Origin: Actinomycetospora straminea
Lineage (GTDB): Bacteria; Actinomycetota; Actinomycetes; Mycobacteriales; Pseudonocardiaceae
Direction: 5' to 3'
Assembly: GCF_028737255.1 (NCBI RefSeq)
Contig: NZ_JAQZAN010000025.1
Location: 31,405 to 95,404, forward strand
DNA length: 64,000 nt
This document shows, one piece after another, positions 7,435-15,784 of this stretch. The first letter of the stretch is position 1; each line of letters begins with the position of its first letter. Under the pieces are notes generated by a model. The model ran no database searches. It worked only from the letters and a program-made list of their open reading frames with translations, and was not told where the DNA came from. Made by a program: the position numbers and the translations under genes.

Positions 7435-8646
7435 TCAGGCGATGTGCCGTCCGCTGATGGCGCGGGCGATCACGAGCTGCTGGATCTGCTCGGTGCCCTC
7501 GAAGATGTCGTAGATCTTGGAGTCGCGGTGCATCCGCTCGACGGGGTGGTCGCGGGAGTAGCCGGCGCCGCCGAGGATCTGGATGGCCCGCTCGGTGGCC
7601 CACACCGCGACGCGGCCGGCCTTGAGCTTGGACATCGAGCCCTCGCCGGCCTCGAACGCCACGCCGTTGCGGCCCATCCACGCCGCGCGCCAGACGAGCA
7701 TGCGCGCCGCGTCGATCTCGGTCTTGATGTCGGCGAGCGTGAAGGCGATCGACTGGTTGTCGATGATCGGGCGCCCGAAGGTCTCGCGGCCCTTGGCGTA
7801 CTCGAGGGCGTACTCGTAGGCCGCCCGCGCGATGCCGATGGCCTGCGCGCCGACCGTCGGGCGGGAGAGCTCGAAGGTCTGCATCGCCGCCGAGCCCTTC
7901 GACTTCACGCCCTCGCGGGCGCGGGCCAGGCGCTCGTCGAGCTTCTCCTTGCCGCCGAGCAGGCAGGAGCCGGGGACCTTGACGTCGTCGAGGAAGACGT
8001 CGGCGGTGTGCGACGCCCGCAGCCCCATCTTCTTGACCTTCTTGGCCGTCTCGAGGCCCGGGGTGTTCGGCGGGACGACGAACGCCGCCTGCCCACGCGA
8101 GCCGAGCGAGGAGTCGACGACCGCCTGCACGACGTGGATGTTGGCGATGCCGCCGTTGGTCGCCCAGGCCTTGGCGCCGTTGAGCGTCCACTCGTCCTTG
8201 GCCTCGTCGTACGTCGCGCGGGTGCGCATGGCCGACACGTCCGAACCGGACTCGGGCTCCGACGAGCAGAACGCCGCGACCTTGACGTCGCCGGCGTCGC
8301 CGTAGCACTGCGGGATGAACTCGACCATCTGCTCGGGCGTGCCCGACGAGAAGATGCCGGCGACGGCGAGCGTGGTGCCGAAGATCGCCATCCCGATGCC
8401 GCCGTCACCCCAGAACAGCTCCTCGTTGACGATCGGCAGGGACAGGCCGGTCTCGTCGCCCCAGAAGCTGGCCAGGGTCTCGAAGTTGTAGAGCTCGATC
8501 TTCGCGGCCTCCTGCAGGACGGGCCACGGGGTCTCCTCGCGCTCGTCCCACTCGGCGGCGGCCGGGCGGATGACGTCGGCGGCGAACCCGTGGGCCCAGT
8601 CGCGGAGGTCGGTGTGCTCCTCGGAGAGCTCCATCGAGAAGGTCAT
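7435..8646 (-). CDS. Acyl-CoA dehydrogenase (FadE)
   Basis: 403 residues, full length. The FAD motif AFCSSEPESGSDVSAMRTRA lies at about 125-145 and the C-terminal catalytic Glu in YDIFEGTEQIQQLVIAR (Glu near 382). It introduces the alpha-beta double bond in acyl-CoA, passing electrons to ETF. The short SCP2-domain gene lies 13 bases upstream in the same orientation, so they form an operon. A TetR gene starts divergently beyond it. Long-chain or sterol-side-chain substrates are plausible from the SCP2 neighbour but not shown. Confidence 0.92.
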   Translation of the reverse strand: MTFSMELSEEHTDLRDWAHGFAADVIRPAAAEWDEREETPWPVLQEAAKIELYNFETLASFWGDETGLSLPIVNEELFWGDGGIGMAIFGTTLAVAGIFSSGTPEQMVEFIPQCYGDAGDVKVAAFCSSEPESGSDVSAMRTRATYDEAKDEWTLNGAKAWATNGGIANIHVVQAVVDSSLGSRGQAAFVVPPNTPGLETAKKVKKMGLRASHTADVFLDDVKVPGSCLLGGKEKLDERLARAREGVKSKGSAAMQTFELSRPTVGAQAIGIARAAYEYALEYAKGRETFGRPIIDNQSIAFTLADIKTEIDAARMLVWRAAWMGRNGVAFEAGEGSMSKLKAGRVAVWATERAIQILGGAGYSRDHPVERMHRDSKIYDIFEGTEQIQQLVIARAISGRHIA

Positions 8647-8659
8647 CGCGGGTCTCCCG

Positions 8660-9196
8660 TCACGCCGTGGGGATCGTGAACATCTTCTGCAGCGCCGTCG
8701 CGAACCCGACGTCGCCCGACACCTTGAGCTTGCGCGTCATGAACAGCGTGACCGGCGAGGCGTTGTTCGTGACCACCTTGAGGAACTGCGTGCCGTCCAT
8801 CGTCAGCTCGGTGCGCGGCTCCTCGGCGAGCTGCTCGGAGACCTCGCAGGTGCCGTGCTGCATGGCGGTCTGGTAGCTGTCGCTGCCACCGTCCGCGGCG
8901 CCGGTGATGTGCCAGTGCACGACCTGGCGCTTCGCGCTCGAGCCCTTCGAGGAGTAGAACTCGGCCATCCGCCCGAAGATGGCGTCCAGCACGGGACGGC
9001 GGACGTCGGAGGACATGACGGTCTCGAGCTGGCCCTTGCGGGTGCTCTTGACCAGCCGCGCGAACAGGGAGGGATCGATGTCCTTGCCCCCGCCGTCGGC
9101 CAGGCCGTCGCGCAGGGCGTCGACCAGCTGCTCGTCGGACAACGACTTGGGGTCGACACTGCGACCCAGCTCGTTGACGTCGATCTTCTCGGGCAC
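8660..9196 (-). CDS. SCP2 sterol-transfer-domain protein
   Basis: 178 residues. Acidic N-terminal helix region (DEQLVDALRDGLADGG) then an SCP2-like lipid-binding fold from about residue 55: a VHWHITG strand, CEVSEQLAEEPRTELTMD, and the F-L-K-V-V-T-N-N-A-S-P-V-T-L-F-M-T-R-K-L-K-V-S-G-D core, ending in ALQKMF. Such domains bind fatty acyl-CoA or sterols. GTG 9196 is chosen because GGAG lies 7 bases ahead; an upstream in-frame ATG at 9253 lies inside the divergent promoter region. It leads the operon with the acyl-CoA dehydrogenase. Confidence 0.85.
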   Translation of the reverse strand: MPEKIDVNELGRSVDPKSLSDEQLVDALRDGLADGGGKDIDPSLFARLVKSTRKGQLETVMSSDVRRPVLDAIFGRMAEFYSSKGSSAKRQVVHWHITGAADGGSDSYQTAMQHGTCEVSEQLAEEPRTELTMDGTQFLKVVTNNASPVTLFMTRKLKVSGDVGFATALQKMFTIPTA

Positions 9197-9257
9197 GGCT
9201 TCACTCCGGCGTGGTCGTGGTGTCCGGTACTGGCGGTCCCGCCAACGCGCCATACTT

Positions 9258-9269
9258 TACGCGCCGGTA
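9258..9269. promoter_or_regulatory. Candidate TetR operator TACGCGCCGGTA
   Basis: Half-sites TAC and GTA with a shared CCGGTA end, 15 bases before the TetR start at 9284 and between the divergent SCP2/fadE operon. It matches 9 of 12 positions of TACCGACCGGTA, found before fadE5 (27250-27261). Confidence 0.4.
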
Positions 9270-9283
9270 GATACGGTGCAAGC

Positions 9284-9952
9284 GTGACCTCGGAGACCCC
9301 GCGCCGCCGCCTGGCCCCGGAGGTCCGCCGCCGCCAGGTGCTCGACGCCGCGGTCGCCGTGTTCTCCGAGGAGGGCTTCCACGGCGCGTCGATGGACGCC
9401 GTCGCCGCGCGGGCGGGGGTGAGCAAGCCGCTGGTCTACGCGCACGGCGGCAGCAAGGACGAGCTGTTCGCCGCCTGCCTGCGCCGCGAGGCCGAGCGGC
9501 TGCTGCGCTCGGTGCAGACGGCGGCCGGGGCGCCCGGCGAGGCACCGCTGGTGCGCCTGCGCCGGGCCCTGCGCGCCTTCTTCCACGCCCTGACCATGCA
9601 GCGCGCGGGGTGGACCGTGCTCTACCGGCAGGCGTCGACGGGGCCGTTCGCCGGCGAGGTCGACGCCCTGCGCCGGCGCATCGTCGAGCAGGCCGCCGAC
9701 CTGATGGCCGGCGGCCTGGGGGTGCCCCGCGCGGTGGCGCTGCCCTACGCGCACACCGTCGTCGGTGCTGCCGAGGGCCTCGCGGACTGGTGGCTCACCG
9801 ACCCCGACGCCGGCGAGGCCGCCCGGACCGACCCCGACGTCGAGCCCGCCGACGTGCTCGCCGACATGCTGGTCGCCGTCGTCGGGCCCGGGCTCGACGC
9901 GCTGACCGGCGGTGCCATCGGGGTGTCTGCGACCGTCTCGGACGAGCGCTAG
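9284..9952 (+). CDS. TetR family transcriptional regulator
   Basis: 222 residues. Residues 8-58 form the DNA-binding domain (RRRQVLDAAVAVFSEEGFHG, then MDAVAARAGVSKPLVYAHGG). The tail is a TetR_C domain with W-T-V-L-Y and a L-A-D-W-W-L motif. GTG 9284 has no Shine-Dalgarno. It lies divergent to the SCP2/acyl-CoA dehydrogenase operon with 87 bases between, so it most likely represses lipid catabolism genes in response to acyl-CoA (inference from context). Confidence 0.9.
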   Translation: MTSETPRRRLAPEVRRRQVLDAAVAVFSEEGFHGASMDAVAARAGVSKPLVYAHGGSKDELFAACLRREAERLLRSVQTAAGAPGEAPLVRLRRALRAFFHALTMQRAGWTVLYRQASTGPFAGEVDALRRRIVEQAADLMAGGLGVPRAVALPYAHTVVGAAEGLADWWLTDPDAGEAARTDPDVEPADVLADMLVAVVGPGLDALTGGAIGVSATVSDER

Positions 9953-10028
9953 ACGGGCGGATACGGCGCGATCGACGCCCACGCCGCTCAGGAGCAGCGA
10001 GGGCGCCGATCCGGTGGTGAGCGGGTGG

Positions 10029-10523
10029 TCAGCGGCTGGTCGGCGCCCTGTGGTGCCCCCGCGTGAGCGCGTTCGCGACGACGGGGGACAGCGGGCGCGT
10101 CGGGCGCGGCGACAATTCGGGCGTCGCGTCCGTGGCGGAGTCGGTGGGCTCGTCGGTCTCGGCGGGCACGGTCGGGGCCTCGATCTCGATCCACCCGGGC
10201 GCGAGCTCGGTGAACCGGACGTTCGGCACGCCGAGCGCGTTCGCCAGGTGCCGTCCGGCCTCCTGGGCGTCCTCCCAGATCTGGGCGGGGCGCAGGTGGA
10301 CCGTGAAGCGCAGCGGCGGGCCGAGGTGGATCGCCGTGAGGTCGGGGACGACCAGGGTGGCGCCGCTGGGCGAGTGGACCTTCTCGGCCAGCCGGCCGCG
10401 GATCGCGGCGGCGCGCCACAGCTGGCGGACCTCGTGCTCCCGGAACAGGATCTCGGCCCACCTCCGGTCCCGGCGGGGGCCGCGCGTCCCCGGTTCGGGT
10501 CGGGCGCTCGCGATCAACGTCAT
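10029..10523 (-). CDS. Hypothetical protein, translocase-leader-like domain
   Basis: 164 residues, no signal peptide. Not firmly recognised. The core at residues 65-125 (GPPLRFTVHLRPAQIWEDA, then A-N-A-L-G-V-P-N-V-R-F-T-E-L-A-P-G-W-I-E-I-E) resembles the segment that precedes the FtsK-like ATPase in actinobacterial conjugal DNA translocases, but the ATPase itself is absent. The tail is Pro/Thr/Glu-rich. It lies 167 bases after the giant kinase gene in the same orientation and may be the last gene of that operon. ATG 10523 is the only good start. Confidence 0.6.
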   Translation of the reverse strand: MTLIASARPEPGTRGPRRDRRWAEILFREHEVRQLWRAAAIRGRLAEKVHSPSGATLVVPDLTAIHLGPPLRFTVHLRPAQIWEDAQEAGRHLANALGVPNVRFTELAPGWIEIEAPTVPAETDEPTDSATDATPELSPRPTRPLSPVVANALTRGHHRAPTSR

Positions 10524-10659
10524 GGTGGCCTCCCGACCTCGCGGACCGCCGGGGCGGCCTGTTCTCGCTGCTCAGGAGCCTGCTCGCGGGAGAGCCACGC
10601 CACGAGGGAGCGCTCCCCCGAGCGGCGGGGGCTGTCCCCCGGGACGGGGAGGGCACGCC

Positions 10660-10694
10660 CCCACTCAGCCCCCGCCCACTCAGCCCCCACTCAG
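10660..10694. repeat. Three CACTCAG-centred direct repeats at the kinase 3' end
   Basis: CACTCAG at 10662, 10677 and 10688, each flanked by C-runs. The last copy contains the stop codon of the kinase gene. They look like slipped copies of the gene end. Confidence 0.6.
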
Positions 10695-13600
10695 CGCCCG
10701 AGCCGGCCCCGGAGCTCGTCGCAGGTGCGCAGGGCGGCCTGGGCGGCGACGCGCAGGTCGCGGGTCACGCCGGGGTGGGCGAGGCGGAGCTGCCAGTACC
10801 CCCGCTCCGCGGCGACGGCCTCGCGCAGGGCGGCCGGGTCGGCGGTCGACGGCAGCCCGAGGCGCCGGTGGGGCGCGTCGCCGTCGCCGCCCCACAGGCG
10901 CTCCGCCCGTTCCTGGTCGGCGGGCGCCAGGCGGAGCGGGTGGGCGAGCAGCTCGACCTCGACCAGCGCGTGGGTCCCGACCCGCAGGCCCTCGAGCCGG
11001 TGGCGCAGCCGGTCGGTGCGCGGGTCGCGCGGGACGTCGCGCGGGACGTCGCGCAGGAGGAGCTCCAGGGCCTCGACGGCGGTGCGCGCCCGCAGCACCT
11101 CGGAGCGGAGCACGAGGCGGCGCTCGACCGCGGCCGCCGACCACCCCAGCGACCCCGCGGGCACCAGCGCGTGGGGCAGGGGCGGGCGCGGGATGTGCCC
11201 GGTGCCGGTGAGCACCACGATCCCGTCGGGTCGCGCATCGTCGACGATGACCGCCCCGCGCGCGAGGTGGTCGCCGATCATCGCCCTCAGGGTCACGCCG
11301 GGTGCCAGGGCGGCGCCGGAGCGGACGGTCAGGCGCAGCGGGCCCTCCAGCCGCGCGCGGACCTCCGCGACCCGCGCGCCCGGTGGTGCCGCCGCGGGCC
11401 ACACGCCCCGGGCCTCGTCGAGGATCTCGCGCACCCGGTCGAGCAGCACCTGCCCCGCCGACGGCGGGCCGGGCGGGACCGCGCGCAGGGGCGCGCGGGG
11501 GGCCGGGACCGCGGCCAGCGGCGTGAGCGCGGTGACCGGCTCCCGGCGGGGCTGCGGCATCGTCGGCGCGGGCGCCGTGGGGCCCGGGTCCTCGTCGGCG
11601 GGCTCGTCGGGCGGTTCGTCGACGGCGGGCGTCCCGGCCGCGGGCTCCTCGGCGGGCTCCTCCGTGGCGGGCTGCTCGCCCGCGGGCTCCTCGACGGGCT
11701 CCTCCGTGGCGGGCTGCTCGCCCGCGGGCTCCTCGACGGGCTCCTCCGCGGCCGGCTCCTCGGCCACCGGCTCCCCAGCGGCCGGCTCCCCAGCTGCCGG
11801 CTCCCCCGCGGCCGGCTCCCCAGCGGCCGGCTCGTCAACGGCCGGCTCGTCGTCGACCGGCTCGTCGTCGACCGGCTCAGCCGACTCGGGTGGCCCGGGC
11901 TCGCCGGTCGTCGGCTCGTCGGGCTCGCCAGGCCCTGCTGCCTCCGCCGCGCCCGGCTCACCACCCGGCGCCTCGTCGGGCAGGCGGTACACCGTCGTGG
12001 TCGCGGTGGCGGAGACCGCCGACGCCGGGAAGGCGTCCAGCGTGAACCCCGTCAGCGTCAGGGTGCGGGAGTCCAGGAGCGAGGGCCCGAGGACCTCGGT
12101 CCCGTCCTCGACCGGCGGCTCGGGCTCCGGCAACGGCGACGGTGCCGGAGCCGGAGCCGCCTCGGCAGGCCCGGACCGGTCGGCCGGCCCGACCGGCACC
12201 CGCCCCTCGACGGTGGTGCCGCGCCCGGGCGCCGCGTCGAGGCTGATCGTGCCGCCGGCGCGCCGGAGGCGGGTGCGCAGGTTGCGCAGCCCCGCGCCCG
12301 CCCCGGCCGACGTCGCGGGGTCGAAGCCGGGGCCGTCGTCGGTGACCCGGAACTGCAGCACGCCCTCCGCCTCGCCGACCCACACCGTCACCGCCGCCCC
12401 CGGCGCGTGCTTGCGGGCGTTGTTCACCGCCTCCAGGCAGCAGAAGTAGACGGCCGTCTCGACCTCGGGGGCGAAGCGCCGGTCGTCGGCGAGCTCCGAG
12501 GTCAGGCGGACCGGGGGCTCGGCGCCGTGGAGGTCGGCGGCCAGCGCCGGCACGACGCCGCGCTCGGAGAGGACGAGCGAGGAGACGCCGGTGGCGGTCT
12601 CGGCGAGCGTCGCCTCCGTCGTCGCGACCCGCTCGAGGGCGTCGGCGAGCCGCTCGCGCGCCGTCTCGAGGCGCCCGGCGCGCAGGTGGTGTTCGACGAG
12701 GCCGAGGCCCAGCCGCAGCGACACGAGGTGGTGCTGGGCGCCGTCGTGCAGGTCGCGCTCGATGGTGCGCCGTTCGTGGTCCATCTCGGCGACGACCTGG
12801 CGGCGCGAGGCCGCGATCTGCTCGGCGTGGGAGACGGCGGCGCGCAGCTGGCGCTCGAGGTCGATGCCGAGCCGGCCGGCCTCGAGCACCGGGCTGAGGC
12901 TGTCGGCGACGTCGGCGAGCAGCCGCCGGCGCTCGGCGTCGAGGCCGGCGCCCGCCCCGCGGTCGACGGCGAGCGTGCCGATCCGCTCGTCGCCGCGACG
13001 GACCGTCACCTCGAGCCCCTCGTCCGCGGTGCCGTCGTCCGTGTCCTCGTCCTCCGAGCCCGCCGCGGCCCAGCGGTAGGTGCGGTCGCGCAGGCCGGGC
13101 CGGGTGACGGTCAGCCGGCACCAGCGCGCGCCGAGCCCGACGCCGACGGCCTCGGCGATCGCCGCGACGTCCGGGCCCTCCTCGTCACTCGGGCCGGTGA
13201 GCGCGACGATCCCGGCGAGCGCGCTGTAGGGGGTGGGGCGCCGGCCGTAGAGCAGCTGGTCGACGACCCGCTCGATCCGCGCCGAGAGCACCGGGAACAG
13301 CGCCGCCCCGACGACGACCGCGAGCACCAGCGCGGCCGCCTCGCCCACGACTCCGGCCAGGGCGGCCTGGGTCACCGCGACCGTGCCGCCCGCGACGACG
13401 ACAAGCACCGCCACCGCCAGGCCGCGCCCGAAGCGCCGTTCCGCCGACCAGAGCCGGGCACGGTCGGCGGCGATCAGCACGGCGACGGCGATCGCCACCG
13501 ACGCGACCCGCGAGCTCCAGAACAGGGGCCCGGTGGGGGCGTCGGCGCCCTGCGCGGTGGGGTCGACCAGCTCGAGCCCCCCGCGCCCGAGCACCAGCAG

Positions 13601-14392
13601 GACCGCGGTCATCACCCCGAGCACGGCCGTCGTCACCGCCGCGGCGAGGAGGACGCTGACGACGAGCCGTACCTGCGTGCGCTGCTCGGCCCCGAGCCGG
13701 CCGGAGCGCTGCCGGTGGGTGAGCGCGAGCAGGCCCGCGCCGGGCACGACCGCGCCGAAGAACAGCACGCAGCTCACCGTGTGCGGCAGCAGCGCCGTCC
13801 CGACCCCGACCACGAGCAGCAGCGCGCTCCCGCCGGCGACCACGAGGCGCCCGCTCGCGGTCCCCGCGTCGACGCCCGGACGGCCGGTGGGGTGCAGGAG
13901 GAGCGCGACGACGTAGGCCAGGCACGCGACGCCGTGCAGGACGACCTGGTGCACCCCGCCGATCTCGACCCCGACCGCCTCGCGCGCCGCGGCCGCCGCC
14001 GCGTGGGCCTGCAGGTTGAACGCGCCCGCCGACCCGACCAGCGCCACCACCAGCCAGCGCGCGACCCACCAGCGCGGGGCGCGGCGCAGCAGGGCGACGG
14101 CGAGGACGATCGCGGCGAGGCTCAGGACGTAGTCGACGACGGCCTGCCCGCCGGGCTCGCTGCGCGCGGTGGCATCGGCGATCGCTCGGGCCCAGCTCCC
14201 CGGGTCGGCGGCCGGATCGGCGAGCCCGGGGACGACGGGGGCGAGGGCGACCACCGCACCGAGACCCAGCCACGCCAGCGCGAACAGCGAGGTCAGACCC
14301 AGGAGCACCGCCCACGCGAGCGTGGCCGGGCGTGGCCCGCCGCCGGTCCGCGCCGGTGCCGTCGCCTCGGCGGGGGCGGCCGTCGCGGTCAC
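10691..14392 (-). CDS. Giant membrane histidine kinase fused to a degenerate dynamin-like module
   Basis: 1233 residues. About ten membrane helices (1-380), a GAF-like region (390-510), an intact HisKA_3 domain (ERDLHDGAQ, His near 548) and a complete HATPase: N-box EAVNNARKHA (about 653-662) and G-box DDGPGFDP (683-690). Then a Pro/Glu/Ala-rich acidic linker (about 760-975) and an unusual C-terminal block (975-1233). That block keeps the pattern RLEGPLR...L-x-x-M-I-G-D-x-L-A and the distal LRARTAVEALELLL, A-E-R-L-W-G-G and RLGLP segments that I recall from actinobacterial dynamin-family GTPases, but the P-loop position reads ALAPGVTL and the G-domain is missing. GTG 14392 overlaps the previous stop (GTGA). 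Kinase assignment is firm; the dynamin link is recall-based inference. Confidence 0.85.
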   Translation of the reverse strand: MTATAAPAEATAPARTGGGPRPATLAWAVLLGLTSLFALAWLGLGAVVALAPVVPGLADPAADPGSWARAIADATARSEPGGQAVVDYVLSLAAIVLAVALLRRAPRWWVARWLVVALVGSAGAFNLQAHAAAAAAREAVGVEIGGVHQVVLHGVACLAYVVALLLHPTGRPGVDAGTASGRLVVAGGSALLLVVGVGTALLPHTVSCVLFFGAVVPGAGLLALTHRQRSGRLGAEQRTQVRLVVSVLLAAAVTTAVLGVMTAVLLVLGRGGLELVDPTAQGADAPTGPLFWSSRVASVAIAVAVLIAADRARLWSAERRFGRGLAVAVLVVVAGGTVAVTQAALAGVVGEAAALVLAVVVGAALFPVLSARIERVVDQLLYGRRPTPYSALAGIVALTGPSDEEGPDVAAIAEAVGVGLGARWCRLTVTRPGLRDRTYRWAAAGSEDEDTDDGTADEGLEVTVRRGDERIGTLAVDRGAGAGLDAERRRLLADVADSLSPVLEAGRLGIDLERQLRAAVSHAEQIAASRRQVVAEMDHERRTIERDLHDGAQHHLVSLRLGLGLVEHHLRAGRLETARERLADALERVATTEATLAETATGVSSLVLSERGVVPALAADLHGAEPPVRLTSELADDRRFAPEVETAVYFCCLEAVNNARKHAPGAAVTVWVGEAEGVLQFRVTDDGPGFDPATSAGAGAGLRNLRTRLRRAGGTISLDAAPGRGTTVEGRVPVGPADRSGPAEAAPAPAPSPLPEPEPPVEDGTEVLGPSLLDSRTLTLTGFTLDAFPASAVSATATTTVYRLPDEAPGGEPGAAEAAGPGEPDEPTTGEPGPPESAEPVDDEPVDDEPAVDEPAAGEPAAGEPAAGEPAAGEPVAEEPAAEEPVEEPAGEQPATEEPVEEPAGEQPATEEPAEEPAAGTPAVDEPPDEPADEDPGPTAPAPTMPQPRREPVTALTPLAAVPAPRAPLRAVPPGPPSAGQVLLDRVREILDEARGVWPAAAPPGARVAEVRARLEGPLRLTVRSGAALAPGVTLRAMIGDHLARGAVIVDDARPDGIVVLTGTGHIPRPPLPHALVPAGSLGWSAAAVERRLVLRSEVLRARTAVEALELLLRDVPRDVPRDPRTDRLRHRLEGLRVGTHALVEVELLAHPLRLAPADQERAERLWGGDGDAPHRRLGLPSTADPAALREAVAAERGYWQLRLAHPGVTRDLRVAAQAALRTCDELRGRLGR
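11654..11737. repeat. Perfect 42-bp tandem duplication in the kinase linker
   Basis: Two identical 42-bp units (11654-11695, 11696-11737) encode VEEPAGEQPATEEP twice inside the acidic linker; shorter PAAGE repeats surround them (11760-11880). In-frame, so length variation between strains is expected. Confidence 0.9.
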
Positions 14393-15711
14393 GGCCGGCT
14401 CCCGACGACGTCGGGCTCGATCACCGGCTCGAGCGCGTCGGGGACGGACGCGACGAGGCGCAGGCGTCCGTGGTCACGTTCCACGTGGAGCCGGCCCCCG
14501 AGGGCGGCGAGGCGGTCGGCGTCCTCGGACACCGCGGCGCGCAGCTCGTCGACCCCCTCCTCGCCCCCGTCGTCGACCGCGCCCACCAGCACCGCCAGCC
14601 GGCCGTCCTCGTGGGTCAGCACCGCCTCCACCGGACCCTCGCCGGCGCGCTCCGCGAGGTGGGCGAGCGCGGCGGCGGCGACGTAGTAGAGCCCCGACTC
14701 CACCTCCCACGCGAGGCGCTCGGGCAGCCGCCCGACGATCGAGGTGGCGCGGGGCAGGTCGGCGGCCATCTCTTCCAGCGCGCCGACGGGACCCTGCGCG
14801 GTCAGCACCGTCGGGTAGACGCCGCGCACGACGACGCGGAACCGGTCGATGAGGTCCTCGAGGCCCTCCAGCGCGCGGGTCAGTGCGGGCCCCGCGGTGT
14901 CGGCGTCGTCGGCGTCGAGCGCGACGCGGGCCTCGTCGAGCGCCGCGCGCAGGGCCTCGAGGCGGTCGGTCGTGAGGTGCGCGAGCTCGGTGACCAGGCG
15001 CCGGCGCTCGGCGTCGCGGGCGCGGGTGAGGCGGCGGCGGGACGCGGTGAGCTCGCGGCCCAGGTCGTCGGCCCGCGCCACCCGCGCGGCGAGCCGGGCG
15101 TTGAGGTGCGCGCCGCGGACGAGCAGGCCCGCGCCGGCCGCGACGTCGCGCGCGAGGCGCCGGTCCGCGGGCGTGATCGCCTGCCCCGGTTTCTCGAGCA
15201 CGAGCACCGCGCGCAGCACGTCGCCGGTGCGCACGGGCACGGCGTGGTCGACCTCGGGGCGGGCGAGCAGGGCGGCGAGGTCGGGGACCGGGTCCGCGCG
15301 GCCGTGCCCCGGGACCGGCGCGAGCCCGTCGTCGACCGCGAGCCAGATCGCGGCCCGCCGCGCCCGGGTGCCGTCGGCGAGGACCTGGGCGAGCCCCGCC
15401 AGGGCGGCCTCCAGCGACTCCTCGCCGCTGCGGGCGCCGGCCGCGGCGAGGGCGGCGTACGGCGAGACCGGCCGGGGGTCGAGGCGGGCGGCGAGGCGCT
15501 CGAGCGCCGGGCCCCCGAGCCGCAGGACGGCGACGGCGACCGCCGCCCCGAGGAACGGCGCCCACACCGTCGCGGGCCCGGGCGGCAGCAGCAGCGCCGA
15601 CGCGGTGACCACGGCCCCGAGCACGAGCACCACGACACCGGCGGTGATCAGGGGCCGAGCGAGGTGGGCGCGGCCGGGCGCGGCACCGACCGTGCCCGCC
15701 GTCCCGTCCAT
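14389..15711 (-). CDS. Histidine-kinase-like protein, apparently catalytically dead
   Basis: 440 residues. Two membrane helices (about 20-70), a GAF-like region (90-215), then a DHp-like helix pair. Where active kinases read D-L-H-D-G this reads E-L-A-H-L-T (about 240-245), so the phosphoacceptor is Ala; the adjacent His is out of register. The N-box position reads AAALAHLAERA with no Asn, and the G-box is GAVDDGGEEG. Overall order and length still follow NarX/DesK-type kinases. GGGGGAGGGG before ATG 15711 decides the start. Between the response regulator (74 bases upstream) and the giant kinase (4-base overlap), it is likely a structural or regulatory partner of the latter. Confidence 0.8.
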   Translation of the reverse strand: MDGTAGTVGAAPGRAHLARPLITAGVVVLVLGAVVTASALLLPPGPATVWAPFLGAAVAVAVLRLGGPALERLAARLDPRPVSPYAALAAAGARSGEESLEAALAGLAQVLADGTRARRAAIWLAVDDGLAPVPGHGRADPVPDLAALLARPEVDHAVPVRTGDVLRAVLVLEKPGQAITPADRRLARDVAAGAGLLVRGAHLNARLAARVARADDLGRELTASRRRLTRARDAERRRLVTELAHLTTDRLEALRAALDEARVALDADDADTAGPALTRALEGLEDLIDRFRVVVRGVYPTVLTAQGPVGALEEMAADLPRATSIVGRLPERLAWEVESGLYYVAAAALAHLAERAGEGPVEAVLTHEDGRLAVLVGAVDDGGEEGVDELRAAVSEDADRLAALGGRLHVERDHGRLRLVASVPDALEPVIEPDVVGSRP

Positions 15712-15784
15712 CGCGCCCCTCCCCCGGCGTGAGGCTAGGGCGCCCGAGGGGCGGGTCAAGGGCTCGTCGCCCCGCGCCCCGCCC

